Below are positions 9,301 to 22,600 of a DNA stretch of 64,000 bases, one piece after another. The notes beneath the pieces are model-generated. The model did no database searches and was not told the origin of the DNA. It saw only the letters and a program-made list of their open reading frames with translations. The stretch is from the NCBI RefSeq assembly GCF_004359215.1, contig NC_090624.1, forward strand, positions 2,044,517-2,108,516, given 5' to 3'. A program made the translations under genes and the position numbers. Source of the stretch: Bremia lactucae. Its lineage: Eukaryota; Oomycota; Peronosporomycetes; Peronosporales; Peronosporaceae. How positions within the stretch are numbered: the first letter of the stretch is position 1; each line of letters opens with the position of its first letter.

Positions 9301-11860
9301 AAAGCGCGGCGTCAATGGACCAAGTCAAGATAAACAAGATTGGCATGCGGCAAAATGGATAAGTACAACTGCTTAAATGAGTCGCGTAGACGAAGATGCA
9401 CCCATTTTAAACAAAGTAAGTTCGCATCGTTCAAAGGACCTGAAAGAGCATCAAAGAGAGTTGGTGATGCCATTTCAAAAGCGACATCCGTGGGTGTCTC
9501 ATCATTCATAAGCACACGAAAATGGAGACTGGTAATCTTGGATGCCAGCTCTTGACAGAAACACCATTCTTGCTTCTCCAACACTTGGACTTGACAGTAC
9601 AGAGATATACCACACCGGGGTCTGAACATCCATTGCGTTCTTAAAATGATAAGCACAAAAATATTAGATTAGACAACATTTCGTTTAAACCTCCCAAGAG
9701 AAGAAAACGACAGAGCAATCGTGGAAATAAATGCATCGACATCTTCCGCGTCATAATGGCACAATTTGCCAAGAGCCGCAACGACATAGTCTGTGCCATT
9801 ATTGTAAGCCTTTTTCTTTCGAAACTTTAAATGAATCCAATATCGTCAAATGCTCGAGGATGCTACGTGGAGTATTGTGAAGGGATTTTTACCTCGAGAT
9901 ATAGAATTAAAATCAGGCTCCGCCATTTTACGCAATCGAAAGCACCGCGAATAAGCACGTCCAAGTGAAGCCGCGCGGGCTTACCGCAGTGTCCTGACGC
10001 ATCGTTAGTGACAAAAACCGAGTCGACGATCTTTAATCATATTGTGCCGATTTCGGCCAATTGCTACCACCAAATAAAAAACACACACTAAGCATCGTGG
10101 CAAGATTTTTGACCGTTTCCCTCTCCACTCAGCCAATACAAAAGGCTGAAGAATCTTTAATCGTCGCCGTCTAAATCGGCAATACACGCTCCTTCACATC
10201 ATACCACGCTATAACCCATCGCCCCATTATAAATACCTTCATGCACAATGTCCCGCAACTACGCTTTATTTATTTAGTCAAACTCGGATGCAATTTTTGC
10301 GTGTCACGACGATATCAAACCATGCTTTAACCTCTTACGACCTAAATCAACTTCTGGCTCGAACGTAAGAGCATTCATCAGCCAATCGCGTACAAACGCT
10401 ACCATTTGTTTCATTTAAAGCCATTCAATACAGAAGTTACAGTGGAAACAGCTACCCATGAGAAGCATTCGTGTGGATTTGAACACAGCGTTACGAACAT
10501 CCGTGCGAATCGACACGGTCAACAGCATGCGAGATATTGAGTTACTTATTCCGCGAAAATATTTGTCTTCGAGATTACTATTCATTCCTACTAGCAGCAA
10601 CCGCAGTGACTTATCCAACAAAAGTCGACTTTGTTCACGTCAGCGAGTAAAGTAACACCATAATCCATCAACACGTTGTTCTCAGCATCATTAAAAAAAG
10701 AAGAAGTACATCGACAACGAGTTAAATTTATGAAATCTCGATTTCAAGAAGATTAAGCTCTACAAGGTTCAATAAGGAGTTTATTAAACCGGAATTTTAA
10801 GAAGAATAGGCATAACGAGGTGTCAATAGGGCGCACAGCCTGACCAAGACACGTACAACATCGAACTTTAACTTTTTGACAGTATGTGCAGAGCAATTTA
10901 AGACCATTGAAAGAAGCTATCGCAAGATGAAATGACCAAAGAATAAAAGTCGATACATAATGAAACACCGACGTGTGCAATGAATTAAATGGACGTAACG
11001 CGGTATTCCAATCCAATGACAAACTTTAATCCACTCAACCTATTATCATCTAACAGTGGTGAAGAGATACTAAGAAATGAGGCAGCAAATGATTCAAACG
11101 CGACATCTGCGATGGCATGAACGCATGTCGATGAATTATCGCGATGCCGTGATTAATCATCTAGCCTACAGACATGGCTTCGTTCATCCTTCCAGCAATT
11201 GAGTCAACGTAATTTACCAAGCAGGCTTGGACGCAAAATCTCGTTTAAGCCAGTGAGGCCGGACACACATGAGCTAGCCATTGGCAATTACAATTCGAAT
11301 CTCGTGAATGAAGACTGAAACAAATGCCGCACAATAGTATACGTTTGGCCGGCATCAAGCAGAAATACTTTTTAAAGAGACACACTGGAGCAGCATGCTA
11401 TTTCTCTGCTACTAAAGCATATCTTTAAATGATAGCAAGCACAGGAGAAAGACTGTTTCAGCCTCAGTGATTTTAGATTGATCTAGACTCTTGGATCGGA
11501 CTTCAAGTATCAGAATCATCACGTGATACATACCACGCCCATATCTGCGTCGTCGTTATTGCACGCGTCAACATCGCGTAATTTCAAAAGCATCTTGTAA
11601 TTAACACGCTAAAGTTTGTGTTCAAACTAATATTTTCAAAGAAGCCGACAAGCAACAGCGCGGATTAGGCTTGAAAAACGCAATTCAGCCTGCAATTTCC
11701 ATTTATTCGAGATGTCTTTCGATGGAACTGGAATTTTGACCACCATTTCGACAGGACTCTTCGAAATAGATCCCGCAAACCAGCCCAGCACAATGGCAAG
11801 AGCGCGGCGTCAATGGACCAAGTCAAGATAAACAAAATTGGCAAGCGGCAAAATGAATTA
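9300..11860 (-). pseudogene. Decayed importin-5 array unit C
   Basis: A roughly 2.55 kb unit on the minus strand corresponding to importin residues about 235 to the C-terminus, full of stops and small deletions. Recognisable pieces are 10621-10415 (SLRLLLVGMNSNLEDKYF against QLLAGMVTDLEDAFF), 11022-10753 (RCCTCLGQ) and 9656-9312 (QELASKITSLHFRVL against LELASCLATLRGSV). It is joined head-to-tail to unit B (11860-14420), with the C-terminus of one unit running straight into residue about 235 of the next. Confidence 0.75.
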
Positions 11861-14420
11861 GTAAGACTGCTTAAATGAGTCGCGTAGACGAAGATGTACC
11901 CATTTTAGACAAAAATGCACCCATTTTAGACAAAGTAAGTTCGCATCGTTCAAAGGACCTGAAAAGAGCATCAAAGACAGCTGGTGATGCCATTTCAAAA
12001 GCGACGTCCGTGGATGTCTCATCATTCACAAGCACACGAAAATGGAGACTGGTAAGCTTGAATGCCAGCTCTTGACAGAAACACCATTCTTGCTTCTCCA
12101 ACACTTGGACTTGACAGTACAGAGATATACCACACCGGGCATGAACATCCATTGCGTACTTAAAAAGATAAACACAAAAATATTAAATTAGACAACAATT
12201 CGTTTAAACCTCCCAAGAGAAGAAAACGACAGAGCAATCGTGAAATAAATGCATCGACATCTTCCGCGTCATAATGGCACAATTTGCCAAGAGCCGCTAC
12301 GACATAGCCTGTGCCATTATTGTAAGCCTTATTCTTTTGAAACTTTAAATGAATCCAATATTGTCAAATGATCGAAGACGCTACGTGGAGTGTTGTAAAG
12401 AAATTTTTACCACGAGATATAGAATTTAAATCAGGCTCCGCCATTTTACGCAATCGAAAGCACCGCGAAAAAGCACGCACAAGTGAAGCCGCGCGGGCTT
12501 TCCGTAGTGTCCTAACGCATCGTCATTGAAAAAAAACGAGTCAGCGATCCTTACAAGATGTTGCGTTGTGTCGATGGATTACCAAAAACTACATTGTGCC
12601 GATTTCGGCCAATTGCTACCACCAAATAAAAAACACACACTTAGCATCGTGGCAAGATTTTTGACTGATTCCCTCTCCACTCAGCCAATACAAAAGGCTA
12701 AAGAATCTTTAATCGTCGCCGTCTAAATCGGCAATACACGCTCCTTCACATCACACTACGCTATAACCCATCGCCCCATTATAAATACCTTCATGCACAA
12801 TGTCCCGCAACTACGCTTTATTTATTTAGTCAAACTCGGATGCAATTTTTGCGTGTCACGACGATATCAAACCATGCTTTAACCTCTTACGACCTAAATC
12901 AACTTCTGGCTCGAACGTAAGAGCATTCATCAGCCAATCGCGTACAAACGCTACCATTTGTTTCATTTAAAGCCATTCAATACAGAAGTTACAGTGGAAA
13001 CAGATACCCGTGAGAAGCATTCGTGTGGATTTGAACACAGCGTTACGAACATCCGTGCGAATCGACACGGTCAACAGCATGCGAGATATTGAGTTACTTA
13101 TTCCGCGAAAATATTTGTCTTCGAGATTACTATTCATTCCTACTAGCAGCAACCGCAGTGACTTATCCAACAAAAGTCGACTTTGTTCACGTCAGCGAGT
13201 AAAGTAACACCATAATCCATCAACACGTTGTTCTCAGCATCATTAAAAAAAGAAGAAGTACATCGACAACGAGTTAAATTTATGAAATCTCGATTTCAAG
13301 AAGATTAAGCTCTACAAGGTTCAATAAGGAGTTTATTAAACCGGGATTTTGAGAAGAATAGGCATCACGAGGTGTCAATAGGGCGCACAGCCTGACCAAG
13401 ACACGTACAACATCGAACTTAAACTTTTTGACGGTATGTGCAGAGCAATTTATGACCATTAAAAGAAGCTATCGCGAGGTGAAATGACCAGAGAATAAAA
13501 GTCGATACATAATGAAACACCAATGTTTGCAATGGATGTAATGCACGTAACGCGGTGTTCCAAACCAATGGCAAACTTTAATCCACTCAACCGATTATCA
13601 TTTAACAGTGCTGAAGCGATACTAAGAAATGAGGCAGCAAATGATTCAAACGCGACATCTGCAATGGCATGAACGCATGTCGATGAATTATCGCGATGCC
13701 GTGACCAATCAGCTTGCCTACAGACATGGCTTCGTTCATCCTTCCAGCAATTGAGCCAACGTAATTTACCAAGCAGGCTTGGACGCAAAATCTCGTTTAA
13801 GCCAGTGAGGCCGGACACACATGAGCTAGCCATTAGCACTTACAATTCGAATCTCGTGAATGAAGACCGAAACAAATGCCGCTCAATAGTATACGTTTGG
13901 TCGGCATCAAGCACAAATACATTTTGAAAGAGATACACTGGAGCAGCATTCTATTCCTCTGCTACTAAAGCATCTCTTTGAATGATAGCAAGCACAGGAG
14001 AAAGACTGTTTCAGCCTCAGTGATTTTAGATTGATCAAGACTCTTGGATCGGACTTCAAGTATCAGAATCATCACGTGATACATACCACGCCCATATCTG
14101 CGTCGTCGTTATTGCACGCGTCAACATCGCGTGATTTTAAAAGCAACGTGTGATTAACACGCTAAAGTTTGTATTCAAACTAATATTTTCAAAGAAGCCG
14201 AGAAGCAACAGCGCGTATTAGGCTTGAAAAACGCAATTCAGCCTGCAATTTCCATTTATTCGACATGTCTTTCGATGGAACTGGAATTTTGACCACCATT
14301 TCGACAAGACTCTTCGAAATAGATCCCGCGAGCCAGCCCAGCACAGTGGCAAGAGCGCGGCGTCAATGGACCAAGTCAAGATAAACAAGATTGGCATACG
14401 GCAAAATGGATTAGTAAAAC
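11860..14420 (-). pseudogene. Decayed importin-5 array unit B
   Basis: A second head-to-tail copy of the same decayed segment, offset from unit C by about 2,552 bp (for example 10458 and 13010 start the same sequence). Around 10190-10790 and 12742-13342 the two units are nearly identical, more alike than other parts, so the tandem duplication or a conversion event occurred after the segment had already decayed. There is no coding capacity. Confidence 0.75.
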
Positions 14421-14827
14421 TGCTTAAATGAGTCGCGTAGACGAAGATGCACCCATTTTACACAAAAATGCACCCATTATAGACAAAGTAAGTTCGCATC
14501 GTTCAACGGACCTGAAAAGAGCATCAAAGAGAGCTGGTGATGCCATTTCAAAAGCGACGTCCGTGGATGTCTCATCATTCATAAGCACACGAAAATGGAG
14601 ACTGGTAAGCTTGGATGCCAGCTCTTGACAGAAACACCATTCTTGCTTCTTCAACACTTGAACTTGACGGTACAGAGATATACCACACCGGGGTCTGAAC
14701 ATCCATTGCGTACTTAAAATGATAAACATAAAAATATTAAAATAGCCATCATTTCGTTTAAACCTCCCTAGAGTGGAAAACGATAAAGCATCTTAGAATT
14801 AAATGCATCGACATCTTCCGCATCTTT
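14420..14827 (-). pseudogene. Decayed importin-5 C-terminal segment
   Basis: Minus-strand relic of the importin C-terminus (14729-14424 encodes QELASKLTSLHFRVL and on to ASPALFDALFR). It sits directly 3' of the recent truncated importin copy. The junction at about 14827 joins a high-identity copy that stops at residue about 890 to an old decayed tail starting near residue 1055, consistent with recombination between copies. Confidence 0.7.
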
Positions 14828-16470
14828 TTACATTGCACGACGCTGAAAGCTATCACCATTTACCACAAGAATTCCATGAACGACCTCTTGCAATTGAGCT
14901 TCATTTAATAATAACAACGGATGCAGGTCTTGTGTGTCATTAAGACACTGAATCATACTTTGCATGAATCGGATAACCAATTCAACGTCTGGCTCGGATT
15001 TGAGGGCGTTCACTAGTCGACCCAGCACAAAATCCAACATTTGTCTCATGGCCACGGACCCTTTATTCAAACAAGTTGCAGTGGAGATGGCCACACACTT
15101 GACAAGTGCTGGCATGGCATATATTGCGGCAGCTCGAATATCGGAATGAACCGATTCCGTGAGAAGCGGGGCAAGCAATTGGGTCGCTTGTTCTGCATAC
15201 GGAAAAAAGCGTCTTCGAGATCCGTGACCATTCCTGCTAACAATTGACACGCCGTGGCTTTGTCCTCGAGAATTGACGTACGAATACTTAAACATTTGCC
15301 ATTCACGTGAGCAAGCTGGGTGTCTTCACTATCCGTCAACTCTTCGTCTTCATCATCACTTGCCAATCGAGATGGATCGACTTCAAATTCAGCCTGTTGA
15401 GTCGCGGCTTCGAGAAGAGTCGGCATCACGAGAGGCAAGTATGGCGCAAAATCCTGACCAAGACATGTACAACAACGAGCCCAAGCCTGAAGTAGATACG
15501 TACGGATCAATGCATTGTTCACGATCGACGGCGTTGCTTGCATCTCGGCCATTACTTTAAGAATACTCGCGGCATCACGTGCAAATACGTGCTTTCCGAC
15601 TGCCTGACCAATCAAACTTAAACACTCGAGGGCAATGCCTCCAAGTGTTGCGGAGCTACACACAGTCGGCAATGGTTTGAGTCCATTTGTGGAGTTCTTT
15701 GTGACATGGACACTTTCTTCTAGACAATTGTATAGAATTTGCTGCAAAGATGGCACGACGACAGCAGTCAAGATCTCGGGTCGGAAGGACTGCTCCAATG
15801 CATCTAAATGAAGAAGCACCATACTTAACGCACGCAAAGAATTCAATGCTACACGACCTTCGCGATCTTGTAAGCCTTTCGAGAGTATATCAAGGACTAT
15901 ACTGTGAAGTGATGGCGTTCCAATTGTCTCGAGAGTGCTCTGTGATATTTGACTGGCTAGAACGACTGCAATCATTTCGAGGATTCGTAATGCTGCCTCG
16001 CGTAGAAATACAATTGAAGCTTTACTCCACTGCAATAGCGTCGGAAAAAGAGAGTCCCATTGTCCATCCTCGAGGATACTGCTTGCCAGCTCGCCTACTG
16101 TATCACATACTATACGACGAATGCTACGATTGTTTTCGCCTGCTTCAAGGATAGCAACGAGTTCTTTTTTTATAATGCGTCGAGTCTGTTCAGTCGCTCG
16201 TGGCCATAAGGACACAGTGTCACGTAGCAGCACGCGACGAAGTAGCACAGCAGCGAGGGCGCGGATGTCATCAGGACTGGTCGAGTGGATGACGTGCACA
16301 AGTCCTAGAAGAAGCTCGTCACTACAAGAGGCTTGCTTTAGTATTGCAAAGTGCGCTTCGGCGGCATTTCGTGGCATATTGTCCACGGCCAAGAAACTAC
16401 ATAAAATTACCTCCTGACCATTTAAAACGTGCCCAATTAATTCTAAAAAGCTGATCGATCGACACCTTTT
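14828..16470 (-). pseudogene. Recent truncated importin-5 pseudogene
   Basis: A high-identity minus-strand copy of importin-5 including part of its 5' flank (about 16430-16470). Four lesions are visible. About 50 bp carrying the start codon is missing near 16400. About 1.03 kb matching 3470-4505 of the intact gene is deleted near 15768, with TGCTGT-like microhomology at the joint. A T run of seven (5063-5069) is reduced to six (complement of 15203-15208), shifting the frame. The last roughly 290 residues are replaced by older decayed sequence. The long open frame 16392-15067 is therefore a fused, start-less remnant. It diverges from the effector gene at 16673, sharing the intergenic region. 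Confidence 0.88.
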
Positions 16471-16672
16471 TTACGAATCCGATGCTTTTTTAGAGAACAA
16501 ATTTGTCAAATTTAAAAGCATTTCACAAAAAAAAAAGTATTAGCATCGTAAAGAAAGCACGATGGAAGGGCATACTATGAGATGCATCTGATCCTACGGG
16601 CTAAAGACAGTACCGAGGATGTCACAGGATACGCGCGTAGCCACCATTTTGAATTCATACTTCATCGCCGCC
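16471..16672. promoter_or_regulatory. Intergenic region between importin pseudogene and effector
   Basis: A 202 bp A/T-rich stretch separating divergent features. It must contain the effector promoter. The left end matches the importin-5 upstream flank, so the effector may have acquired importin promoter sequence on its divergent side. No specific motif can be claimed. Confidence 0.4.
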
Positions 16673-19600
16673 ATGCATCTCCCAAGCGCCTTGTTCACGG
16701 CCGCTATGGCTCTTTTCGTCGACGCTGATCCCACTTCGTCCGTAAAGCCTCTTCTCGTCAGTCCCGATGACCAGGATTCGACAATTCTCAACGCGAATAC
16801 CGTTGCTGAGAGGCCTCGACTCCTCTTTTCCGATGCGTTGCTTGTCGACCCTACTTCTGCCTTGTTTAACCCCATCAATTCTAATGACCAAGATTTAATT
16901 CGCCCCGAGCCAATTGCCTTCTCGACTATGTCTGACCCTTCTGATCATGATGCTCTGCGCGTTGTCTCTGATACCGCCTCGTCCGCAACGCCTTCCCCCT
17001 TCAATTCAGATGATCAGGGGCCGGAGTGCTACATGACGAGTTTTATCGCTGAGAGGCCTTACTTTTCCGATTCTGGTGCCCAACGCCGTGACCCGGACAG
17101 TTTTTCGTCCTCAAAGCCTCACCTCGAAAGTCTTAAAGACCACAATGCCTCTCGCTTCAAGTCAAGTGTCTTTTCGTCAAACTCAAAAAATATCAATTAC
17201 GGTGCTCTGAGCAGTAATTCATCGTCTGCGAAGACTCGCCTTGTCAAACCTGACCACCAGAATTGGATGCACTCTAAGGCGAGCGAAACTAAGCGACTAT
17301 TGATGCCAGATGGTCTACCTTTCTTGGAAGAGGCAACAGAGTTTACTGAAAAGTTTCTGGAACATTTCTCAACCATTAATAAAGCCGATATTCCTGCATC
17401 TGCATATGCTCAAATAGAACGCACCTTGCGAGATGAAACTCCAATTCCGCGTATTAACGAAAAGTTGATTAAATATCTCTACTTCCCAAAGTATCCGTGG
17501 GTGGAACGTGAATTAACTTTGCGGAATAAGATCTTGGACCCGTACCGCTCTGATTACTTCGATTTTTATCTCCATTATTCTATTGATTTAATACATCCGG
17601 CTGACGTTTGCGAATTAGCTTTTAAGGATCTCAAGGGCTTGCCTATGACATTTTGGCCTTTCAAATCGTTTCTTGAGTATATCGATTTCGTTAAAAATAC
17701 CGCTTTTTTCAAGAATTACGGCTTTATTATATCCAAGAACATTTTAAAACTCCGGGATGACATCGACTGGGTTGACTTTTTGACCGCCAATCAGCCGGAA
17801 TACCTAACATCTACAGTTGTACGATTGAAAAATAGCCTCTGGATGAAGTGGATCAACGAATTTAAGTATCCGGCTGACATCGGTGAACTCTTTAATGTTG
17901 CTTCAAATGCAAAATATCAACCAATTCTTGATGGGTACAAAAATTTCATCAAGAATGGAGGATATACGGAATTCCCTCGATCCGAATATCTTAAATTTGT
18001 AACCGGTGATACACGATTTTTTGATCAAGCGGAACCCGACGGCACAAAGTTGCTTCCGCTTTACGTAGATTACGTCGCCACCTACAACGAAGCCAATCCG
18101 ACGGAGCCAATGAATCTATTTCCACTGCTTCGGACTCGTTTTACGGAAGGACAAGTATCTAAAATGAGTTATATGTGCCAAGACCCAAAAGCAGCTGAAG
18201 CGGGAAAAAAAGCGCTGAATGCGTACTGGATTGCTACATATTCAACAAGTGGATTGTTTGATCGACTAAACTTATCTTCGATTAAAAACAAGAAATATCA
18301 TTGGAGTGTACTGAGCTCTTTCATCGACTATCTTATTTCCAAGACACTGCTGTCCGACAGTAAGCACGAGTATAATGTCTTGATTGAAAAGTATGGCCTT
18401 AAAAAGGTCATCACATTGACATATGCTGCTACAGCAGATTTAGAAGATCATTCAAAAGACTTTTTGCGACAAGAGCTTCTGAAATATACAAAGGAAGAGA
18501 ATTTAGATCTCAAAACAGAGATTTTGAATGTGCTCGGACTTGAATCGCACAACAACCAAGAGTTACTGGCACTCATTGTCGTTTCTGTCGCTGAATACAA
18601 TAAAAAGCATCCGCAGGAGCCGTTGGATTTTCTTGCGGTGCTTAAGGCTTGTAATTACGATAAAGATGTGGTCAAGGCTGTGTTAGCTTGCAAGGAGATA
18701 AAAGACCCTGATATTGCGAAAATAATAAAGGCTGAGTTGATGGATAATATGCTTAAGGCAGGAACGCCTCCTGCTAAACTTTGTACTGACTTAGTCGTGC
18801 CTTTGGATCCAAAAGCGTCAACTTATCAGTGGGCACTGATTTTTCTCGATGACTACTGTAAAAAGTGCAAGAATGCTGGCTTGGAAGGTAATACTAATTG
18901 GGAGAACATTTTAACTACGACGATCCCCCCTAGAAAGTTAATCAAGCTAAGCCTTCTAGACGCTACTGGGCCAATTCAGCAGGATCTAGATATTCTTCAA
19001 AAAAAGATTCCTAAATTGCACAAGATTCAAAAAATCAGCCCTTCAACAGTCATTGAAATCTTACAGGCTGACAAAATCGTGCCAATTGAGACAAAGAGGA
19101 TGGATTTCTGGGTGGCATATTTTGATTTTTATCGTCGTCATAACTCCGTCAGTTCTAATTTTATGATTAAAGGGTTTTTTAATCCTTCCCGACTATCTAC
19201 GGCTATTTCGGACAGCGAAATCAATCGGATCAATGAGCTGCATGTATCTGCAAAAGCGAATCCCGCTGCCAAACAATTGTTCAATGCCCTCGAGCGAAAG
19301 TGGTTTTATGATCTCAGGACAGAAGGAGCGACGTTCGAATCGCAACTGGAAATTCTGAATTTAAAGATGAAGAATCCAGATATTGCGAAAGATTATAACG
19401 CGTTTTACCATAAGATCGACAAAAAGGTTCAAATCATAACAAAGATGGATATAGAAAAACAGTTGCGTCACTTTGTCGAAATGGCCGAAGACCTCAACAA
19501 GGACGTGCTGTCGGATCCATGGGATCCTTATGAGCTGCTCCAAGCTACTGTAAGCAAATACGATCTGGCAATGATAATTACTGCAAGCCAGAAAAATGAG

Positions 19601-22600
19601 CCGACTGAGACCATCGTAGACAATGCAGCGATGAAAATGTTTAAACAATTTCATGCCTCGATAAAGATGGGCACTTTTGAGGATCTGGTTGATTTGTTGA
19701 AGCTACACAAGATCGCACAAGAAAAGGATACTTTATTCAGCTCGCTGGAATGGGCCTGCTTGTTAGACCACATTGATCAAGTCAAAAACAATAGATTTGT
19801 CATAGTCGACACAATCAAGTTTTTAAAGCAATACTTTGACATGGAGGCTCTTGTTTCGCTCTTTCCTACTTTAGGGAAAGATTCAAGGACGAGGCATATC
19901 ATCCAACCTCTCGTAGACGATCTCGCAACTCTTGATGACAACAAAAACCCAGAAGAAGTATTGCGTATCTTACAATTCGGCGTAGAAAATTCCCAATCAG
20001 AGGATATAACACTGTTTTGCATGCGTGCAAAGGTGTGGATGAGTTTTGTAATATCTTACCGCAAAACGATTGGTAACTCGTTCTCGGCAATGAAATCATT
20101 GAGAAAAGTTTATGGCGACAAGAAGCTGGCTGCAATGCTCGCTAAGGCAGAAAATACTCCAGGTTTTCGCGAACTAGCCAAACACCTTCAGGATGAGTTT
20201 TTGCGTGCGTTGCTTAATCATGACTTACCTATCGAGAATATTAAAAATAAACGACCAACGACACGCGCAAAACCTGTGGCAGATGACTCTAGCCTGCAGA
20301 CATTGTTGTCTGATTATCATGCTCTTCGAAGAGACATACACAACATGTTACGAATGCCTCAAGAAATGACCCTAGAGGGCTTATCCGGAACCATAGAAAC
20401 CGTTGAAAATTGGTATAATGTGGGTCCTAATCTCGAACACTTGAGCAAGTATTCAATACTTCGCACTCGATTTGGAGAATCCGAGATAGCTGATTTGGTC
20501 AAACGTGGCCGGAATTCTCACTTAAAAAACATTCAAAAGATGGCAAGTACGATTTATCACGACCAAATATCGTGTAATTTCAGCCCTGAAACGACAAGTC
20601 AGATTTTATACCAGGGTTCGAATAAAGATCTGGATTTCAGTAGTAAGGCACAACTGGTTACGCTGCAAACGCATATAAACTCGTTCAATGCGTATTATCC
20701 AAATTCCGATAGAACTTTGTATACTGTATTGAAAGATCTGACGGGCGACGATGAGAAAGCCATTATACAAGAGTTTATTATAAGTGCAGGGGAATTTTCA
20801 GATGAGATTCCATTGCAACTTTGGAAAGAGCAGATGCAACGTTGGATTAATAGGGAGCTCGATCCAAGTATTGCTTTCGAGATGTTGCCAACGATGCCCG
20901 TACGCAAATGGCCAGTTTTTTTTAAAGTGCAGTATTTAGTCCACTACCTCACACATTTTAACGCGGCTACCAGTAAGTCTCGTTTGGAAATTAAGAATTT
21001 ATATGAAATTCCCGATCTAAAGCTGACCCGAAGAGACAATGCGCCAAGTTTGTTTTTAGAAAATTCGATGCTTGTCGTTGTATCGCATGTGCTTGGCATT
21101 CCAAAAGACCAAACCAGGAAGTGGCTTCGTCATATCTCCTTTTTATCCAGCGAGAATCCGACTTTTAAGATTGAGTGGGACAGCGTTACTGTGTTACGAT
21201 GTTTTTTTCCAGACGATAAATTGAAATTGAAGCTTCAAAAGGTGGCCGCGGATTTAAGATACGAAGCGCATGCCAAAACTCTGCTGAATGATTTAAATCA
21301 AGTGTTGTTCAAGGCTCATCACGACAAGATAACAGAATATTTAAGCTCGACGTCGAATCTCAAGGTTGAGAAGAAAGCTTTCTTTGCCCAGCCACAGATG
21401 AAGTTTTTGTCGTCAGATGTGGAATTGTTTAATAAATTGTATCCGGACAGCCCCACCACATTAAACGCTGTCTTGAAAGCTGTTTTGAAAGAAGACGATG
21501 CAACTTTCTTACAACGCGTTCTCAGCGCTTTGGATAACGATAATTCGAAAGAAATTGTATTACGCCTTTACGAGGAGGAGCTTCAGTTTTGGTTAAAGAA
21601 AAAAACACCACCAACAGATTTCTTAAATTATTTAGAAGGACTCGATGATTTGAAATTTCTCATCATGGTGCAGTATTCCTTCGACTTTATCCAGATGATT
21701 CCTAAGGATGACTATGCGGCCACGATTACTAAAATGGGGGCATTTGAGGATGCATGGAAAATATGTACGNCCTTCCCGACTATCTACGGCTATTTCGGAC
21801 AGCGAAATCAATCGGATCAATGAGCTGCATGTATCTGCAAAAGCGAATCCCGCTGCCAAACAATTATTCAATGCCCTCGAACGAAAGTGGTTTTACGATC
21901 TCAGGACAGAAGGAGCGACGTTCGAATCGCAACTGGAAATTCTGAATTTAAAGATGAAGAATCCAGATATTGCGAAAGATTATAACGCGTTTTACCATAA
22001 GATCGACAAAAAGGTTCAAATCATAACAAAGATGGATATAGAAAAACAGTTGCGTCACTTTGTCGAAATGGCAGAAGACCTCGACAAGGACGTGCTGTCG
22101 GATCCATGGGATCCTTATGAGCTGCTCCAAGCAATTGTAAGCAAATACGATCTGGCAATGATAATTACTGCAAGCCAGAAAAATGAGCCGAGTGAGACCA
22201 TCGTAGACAATGCAGCGATGAAAATGTTTAAACAATTTCATGCCTCGATAAAGATGGGCACTTTTGAGGATCTGGTTGATTTGTTGAAGCTACACAAGAT
22301 CGCACAAGAAAAGGATACTTTATTCAGCTCGCTGGAATGGGCCTGCTTGTTAGACCACATTGATCAAGTCAAAAACAATAGATTTGTCATAGTCGACACA
22401 ATCAAGTTTTTAAAGCAATACTTTGACATGGAGGCTCTTGTTTCGCTCTTTCCTACTATAGGGAAAGATTCAAGGACGAGGCATATCATCCAACCTCTCG
22501 TAGACGATCTCGCAACTCTTGTTGACAACAAAAACCCAGAAGAAGTATTGCGTATCTTACATTTCGGCGTGGAAAATTCCCAACCTGAGGATATAACACT

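Noticed and set aside
15067..16392. 441-codon open frame that could be taken for a second, shorter importin
   Set aside because: It lacks the normal start, has a 1 kb internal deletion and ends after a frameshift; it is a pseudogene.
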